Positions 5,125-8,533 of a stretch of DNA of 8,533 bases are shown in pieces. Each line of letters begins with the position of its first letter. The first letter of the stretch is position 1. A program made the position numbers and the translations under genes. The DNA is from JBOGED01 sp050743625 (GTDB lineage: Bacteria > Actinomycetota > Nitriliruptoria > Euzebyales > Egibacteraceae): assembly GCA_050743625.1 (NCBI GenBank), contig JBOGED010000346.1:1-8533 (forward strand), written 5' to 3'. Under the pieces are notes generated by a model that saw only the letters and a list, made by a program, of their open reading frames with translations, was not told the DNA's origin and searched no databases.

Positions 5125-7041
5125 TTAGCCCCCGTCCTGGTGAGCCGGCTGGCGCGACGGGTGGACCCAGCACGCCGAGCGATGCCCGTCCCCGACCAGC
5201 TCGGGTGACGGCCGATCATACTCACATCGAGGCTGGCGCCAGGCGCAGCGGGGCGCGAACGGGCAGCCCGGCAGCTCGTCAGGTCCGCGAGCCGCGACAC
5301 CGGGCATGGTCGCGAACCGTGCGCCTGGCTCGGGGCGCACGGGCGGCACCGCCGCAAGCAGCCCGCGCGTGTAGGGATGGTCGGGATGTTCGAGCAGCGT
5401 GCGTCGATCGCCATGCTCCACGATGCGCCCCGCGTACATGACGGCGACGGCGTCGGCGATCTCGCTGACCACGGCGAGGTCGTGGCTGATGAGGATCACC
5501 GCCATGCCTAGCTGGTCGCGGAGCCGCGCGAGCAGCGCGAGCAGTTGGGCTTGTATCGTGACGTCGAGCGCGGTGGTCGGCTCGTCGGCGATCAGCAGGT
5601 CAGGCTCGCCGGCCAGCGCGATCGCCAGCATGGCACGCTGGCGCATCCCGCCCGACAGCTGATGGGGATGGTCGGTCGCGGCGCGGCGGGGGTCTGGTAA
5701 CCCAACCATGGCGAGCAGGTCGAGGGTCCGAGCCCGCACGGCGGAGCGGCCACGCGCTGTGCCGGCGTTGCGTACCGCCTCGTCGACTTGAGCGCCGACC
5801 GTGCGCAGCGGGTTGAGCGACGCCCTCGGGTCCTGGAACACGACACCGGCCACGCGGCCTCGCAAGGCCCGCAGCTCGGCCTCGCCCATGCCGATCAGCT
5901 CCTGGCCGCCGAGCCGAGCCGACCCGCCGACCACCGCATGCGGGCCGAGAAGCCCCAGGGGCGCGAGCACCGACACGGTCTTGCCGCTGCCGCTCTCACC
6001 TACGATCGCCAGGGTCTCCCCGGATCGCACCCGGTACGACACCCCGTCGAGGACCGGCCGCATCCCGGCCGTGGACTCGAACGCCAAGGTGAGGCCGGTC
6101 ACCTCGAAGACGGCCTCAACGGCTGGTGCCGTCACCGCTGGCGCGGTCGCCGGAGCCGAGCCGCGGCGCGAGCGCGCACGCGCGGTGGATGGTCGCTGGC
6201 CGCGGGCGGCGAGATGCTCGCCAAGCAGGTTGCTCGACAGCACCACGCCGGTGATCGCGATGCCCGGCGGCAGCGCCAGCCACAGCGCCGAGCGCAGGAA
6301 CGGCCGCGCGTCCTGCAACATCTGGCCCCACTCCGGCGTGGGAGGTGCGATGCCGAGCCCCAAGAAGCTGAAGAAGGCCACGCTGAGCACCACAAAGCCG
6401 ACGTCGATGCTCGCATAGACCAGCGACGGGCCCACCGCGACCGGCACCAGATGGCGGCCCAGGATCCGCCGTGGCCGCGCGCCGAGCACGTTGAGCGCGT
6501 CGACGTGGGGCGACCGGCGGGCTCCCGCGGCTCGGGCGCGGGCGATGCGGGCGTACGGCGGCCAGCCGGTCAGTGACAGCGCGAACACGACGTTGGACAG
6601 CCCGCCACCCCCGATGCCGAGAATGGCCAGGGCCACGACCATCGACGGGAAGCTGAGCGTGAGATCGACGAGCCGCGCCACGGCTCGGTCGATGAGGCCC
6701 CCGGCATACCCGGCGACCGTGCCGATCGTCACGCCCACCACGAACGACAACGCCAGCACGCTGCCGGCCGCCAGGAGCGACACCCGCGCTGCGTACAGCA
6801 TCCGGGAGAGCTGGTCCCGGCCGAGCTGGTCGGTCCCCAACCAATGCGACGGCGAGGGCGGCCGCAAGCTCGCGGCCAGATCGGTGGCCAGCGGGTCGCG
6901 CGGCGCCAGCACCGGCGCCGCCAACCCCACGAGCACGAACAGCAGGAGGGGCGCGCAGGCCACCCACAAGCTGCTTCTGTGGAGGATCCACGCGGAATAC
7001 CGCGCGGATCCTCCACGCAAAGAACGTCCGTGGCGCGCCAC
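5125..7041 (-). CDS. Fused Opp/Dpp/Nik-type permease (DppC-like) and ATPase (DppD-like)
   Basis: One 638-residue protein. Residues about 25-275 are a DppC/NikC-type permease: TM1 near 26-46, the family motif HWLGTDQLGRDQLSRMLYAAR, further membrane helices, and an EAA-like coupling loop (VDALNVLGARPRRILGRHLVP). An Arg/Ala/Pro-rich linker at about 275-305 joins it to a DppD/NikD-type ATPase: Walker A GESGSGKT (348-355), Q-loop VVFQDPRASLNP, signature LSGGM (462-466), Walker B LLIADEP (482-488), H-loop ISHDLAVV, and an oligo_HPY tail with CPFAPRCAWRQPRC from 593. The GTG at 7041 shares one base with the upstream TAG stop, and GGTGA lies 7 nt before it. The open frame extends further upstream, but there it merely overlaps the permease gene. 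This fused arrangement is known in Actinobacteria. A strong inverted repeat covers codons 9-21. There are no frame breaks. Confidence 0.92.
   Translation of the reverse strand: MARHGRSLRGGSARYSAWILHRSSLWVACAPLLLFVLVGLAAPVLAPRDPLATDLAASLRPPSPSHWLGTDQLGRDQLSRMLYAARVSLLAAGSVLALSFVVGVTIGTVAGYAGGLIDRAVARLVDLTLSFPSMVVALAILGIGGGGLSNVVFALSLTGWPPYARIARARAAGARRSPHVDALNVLGARPRRILGRHLVPVAVGPSLVYASIDVGFVVLSVAFFSFLGLGIAPPTPEWGQMLQDARPFLRSALWLALPPGIAITGVVLSSNLLGEHLAARGQRPSTARARSRRGSAPATAPAVTAPAVEAVFEVTGLTLAFESTAGMRPVLDGVSYRVRSGETLAIVGESGSGKTVSVLAPLGLLGPHAVVGGSARLGGQELIGMGEAELRALRGRVAGVVFQDPRASLNPLRTVGAQVDEAVRNAGTARGRSAVRARTLDLLAMVGLPDPRRAATDHPHQLSGGMRQRAMLAIALAGEPDLLIADEPTTALDVTIQAQLLALLARLRDQLGMAVILISHDLAVVSEIADAVAVMYAGRIVEHGDRRTLLEHPDHPYTRGLLAAVPPVRPEPGARFATMPGVAARGPDELPGCPFAPRCAWRQPRCEYDRPSPELVGDGHRSACWVHPSRQPAHQDGG
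6979..7016. repeat. 38-bp inverted repeat within codons 9-21 of the fusion gene
   Basis: Outer arms GTGGAGGATCC (6979-6989) and GGATCCTCCAC (7006-7016), then one mismatched pair, then inner arms CGCGG and CCGCG around an AATA loop; all parts share one centre. In the mRNA this would fold into a 17-position stem with one mismatch, starting 25 nt after the GTG. Its arm GGATCCTCC resembles GGATTCCTCC in the palindrome at 4994-5027. It may be a translational brake, a third binding site of the same regulator, or a small palindromic insertion. Confidence 0.7.
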
Positions 7042-7997
7042 TACGTCGTCACCGGGTGACGCAGCCGCGGGTCTAGGTGGCGGTGGCCGAGGTCGACCAC
7101 CCGGTTGACCGTCACGAAGACGAGGCCGAACACGAGCACGCACGCCTGGATCGCGGGGATGTCCCGGAAGCCGACGGCGTCCACGAAGTAGCTGCCGATC
7201 CCTGGCCACGCGAAGATCTCCTCGGCGACGAGGGTGCCGACGAGCAGCCCGCCGACCAGGACGCCAGCGGTGTTGAGGATGGCGCCGGCGGCGTTGGGGA
7301 GGGCGTCGCGCACGACGATGGCGAAGGGTGTGGAGCCACGGGCGCGGGCGGCGACGACGTAGGGCTCGTCCAGCGCTTCCCGCAGCGTGGTGGCGACCAT
7401 GCGGCTGAGCACGCCGGCGGTCGGGACGGCGAGCACGGTTAACGGCATCACCCACGATGCCAGGCCGCTCTGGCCCGAGGTCGGAACGAGCCCCAGCTGC
7501 TCAACGAGCACGAGAATCAGCAGGTAAGCGAGCCAGAAGTTGGGGATCGACGCCCCGAGCAACCCACCGAGCCGCAGCGCGCCCCTGCGTGTGCCTGGTC
7601 GCAGGAGCGCCCCGGCGATCCCGGTCGCCGTGCCGGCGAGCACGCCCAGCGCGGCGCCGGCAGCGCCCAGCCTCAGGGTCACCGGCAGCCGGACGCCCAG
7701 CTCAGAGGCCACCTCCCGCCCGGTGCGGGCAGAGACGCCGAACTCGCCGTGGACCGCTCCCGAGAGCCAGCTCCAGTACTGCGCCACCAACGGGTTGTCC
7801 AGGCCCAGCTGGCGGCGCAGCTGCTCGATCAGGTCGGCGTCGGCCGCGCCCCCAGCCCGGGCGGCCGCGGCGGTCTGCGCCGCGTCACCCGGCGCCACGT
7901 GCACCAGGAGGAAGGTGGCGGTCGACAACGTGAACACCACCAACGCCATCCCCGCCACGAAACGCCCGACCGACCGAGCCAGAGCGAGGGCTGGCAT
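7041..7997 (-). CDS. DppB/NikB-type ABC transporter permease
   Basis: A 318-residue inner-membrane permease that pairs with the permease half of the fusion protein. Visible are TM1 at about 12-34 with the family ending VHVAPGDAA, the LRRQLGLDNPLVAQYWSWL segment (60-78), GEFGVSARTGREV (84-96), and a helix bundle from 104 onward with GASIPNFWLAYLLILVL. The EAA loop is EALDEPYVVAARARGSTPF (207-225), continuing to DALPNA, and the family signature EEIFAWPGIGSYFVDAV begins at residue 259. The ATG at 7997 lies 3 nt after the binding-protein stop, and the gene's own stop overlaps the next start by one base, so it belongs to a tight operon. Length and motifs are normal for the family. Confidence 0.93.
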   Translation of the reverse strand: MPALALARSVGRFVAGMALVVFTLSTATFLLVHVAPGDAAQTAAAARAGGAADADLIEQLRRQLGLDNPLVAQYWSWLSGAVHGEFGVSARTGREVASELGVRLPVTLRLGAAGAALGVLAGTATGIAGALLRPGTRRGALRLGGLLGASIPNFWLAYLLILVLVEQLGLVPTSGQSGLASWVMPLTVLAVPTAGVLSRMVATTLREALDEPYVVAARARGSTPFAIVVRDALPNAAGAILNTAGVLVGGLLVGTLVAEEIFAWPGIGSYFVDAVGFRDIPAIQACVLVFGLVFVTVNRVVDLGHRHLDPRLRHPVTT

Positions 7998-8000
7998 GAG

Positions 8001-8533
8001 TCAGCGGCTCACCGTCACGGCGGAAAGGTCGAAGTCGGTCTCGGTCACCGGCACCTCGAACCCTGACACCGCGGGCCCCACCGCCCACAGCCGGGAGTAC
8101 TGGGTCAGGGGAACGAACGCGGCCTCCCCTTCCAGATAGGCGTACACGGCCTGGTAGGCGGCGGCCCGCTGGTCATCGGTGGCGAAGATGGCGGCGTCGA
8201 CGAGCCCGTCGAGCTCTGGTGTAGTCCACAGCTCGTACCCACCCCCGGCCGCTGCGGTGAAGTAGTACACGGTGGAGCTGGACGGGTCGTAGGGAGCGCC
8301 GAAGCTCTCGAAAAAGGTGAGGTCCCAATTCCGGGCGGGCAGCTCGTCGCTGTAGGCGGCGGCCTCCACGGCCTCGACGGTGACGCCGATGCCCACCTCC
8401 TCCAGCGCAGCCGCGACCGCCGCGGCGGCCGTGCGCAAGTCGCGGAGGCCATGCGCCGCCTCGGACGGCACGAGCAGGTCGAGCCGGAGCGGCTCGCCGT
8501 CCTTCGCCCGGCTGCCGCCGGACAGCACCCAGC
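8001..8533 (-). CDS. NikA/DppA/OppA-type solute-binding protein, C-terminal part (start outside the window)
   Basis: The last 176 residues of a cluster-C extracytoplasmic binding protein (SBP_bac_5 family), the ligand receptor of the importer encoded downstream. The fragment opens WVLSGGSRAKDGEPLRLDLLVP, the lobe-crossover strand of this family. It continues with a helix and strand (VAAALEEVGIGVTVEAVE), NWDLTFFESFGAPYDPSSS, ELWTTPELDGLVDAA, the helix AYQAVYAYLEGEAAFVPLTQYSR, and the C-terminal strand. The GAPYDP motif resembles the segment seen in nickel-binding NikA and metallophore-binding relatives more than in dipeptide DppA, which suggests a metal complex as ligand, but this is only a hint. 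The signal peptide and any lipobox lie beyond 8533. The permease start follows the stop by 3 nt. Confidence 0.88.
   Translation of the reverse strand, partial: WVLSGGSRAKDGEPLRLDLLVPSEAAHGLRDLRTAAAAVAAALEEVGIGVTVEAVEAAAYSDELPARNWDLTFFESFGAPYDPSSSTVYYFTAAAGGGYELWTTPELDGLVDAAIFATDDQRAAAYQAVYAYLEGEAAFVPLTQYSRLWAVGPAVSGFEVPVTETDFDLSAVTVSR

Noticed and set aside
7042..7455. N-terminal extension of the permease-ATPase fusion frame
   Set aside because: This part overlaps the DppB-type permease in another frame and translates to an Arg/Pro-rich sequence. The overlap start at 7041 with its own ribosome-binding site is better.

Overview
The window is GC-rich, actinobacterial-type DNA. Every credible gene lies on the minus strand, so transcription runs from the high coordinates to the low ones. 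It holds two ABC metal/chelate/peptide importer loci joined by a methyltransferase gene. No RNA genes, insertion sequences or CRISPR were seen. The only gaps between genes are 75 bp (2288-2362) and 167 bp (4958-5124), and both carry likely control elements.

Upstream half (8533 to 3962), intact: the C-terminal part of a NikA/DppA/OppA-type solute-binding protein, a DppB/NikB-type permease, a single polypeptide that fuses a DppC/NikC-type permease to a DppD/NikD-type ATPase, and then, after the 167-bp gap, a separate DppF/OppF-type ATPase. Together they form a complete Opp/Dpp/Nik-class importer. The gap has a promoter-like TTGACT element overlapping a perfect 34-bp palindrome, plus a diverged second copy of the palindrome 62 bp upstream. 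The last ATPase and the genes behind it therefore probably have their own repressible promoter.

Downstream half (3965 to 1): a class I SAM-dependent methyltransferase gene that overlaps the ATPase stop, then a siderophore/iron(III)-class importer locus: solute-binding protein 3 (SBP3), FecE-type ATPase, SBP2, SBP1 and the start of a FecCD permease. Most of the first part is broken. The methyltransferase has two single-base shifts and appears to have lost segments. SBP3 is cut after about 87 codons and runs in frame into an ATPase that lacks its own start. The ATPase has about six indels, and SBP2 has one. SBP1 and the permease start are intact. SBP1 and SBP2 are a tandem duplication about 1 kb apart with near-identical stretches. 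A sequence resembling a DtxR/IdeR iron box lies just upstream of SBP2.

Reading: this is a metal or metallophore acquisition island in which an Opp/Nik-class importer, a methyltransferase and an iron-chelate importer are placed to be co-expressed, and the middle of the island is decaying or was badly sequenced. Most of the frame breaks sit in or beside short homopolymers, so sequencing error must be excluded first. The in-frame SBP-ATPase chimera and the apparent missing segments in the methyltransferase cannot be explained by homopolymer miscalls.
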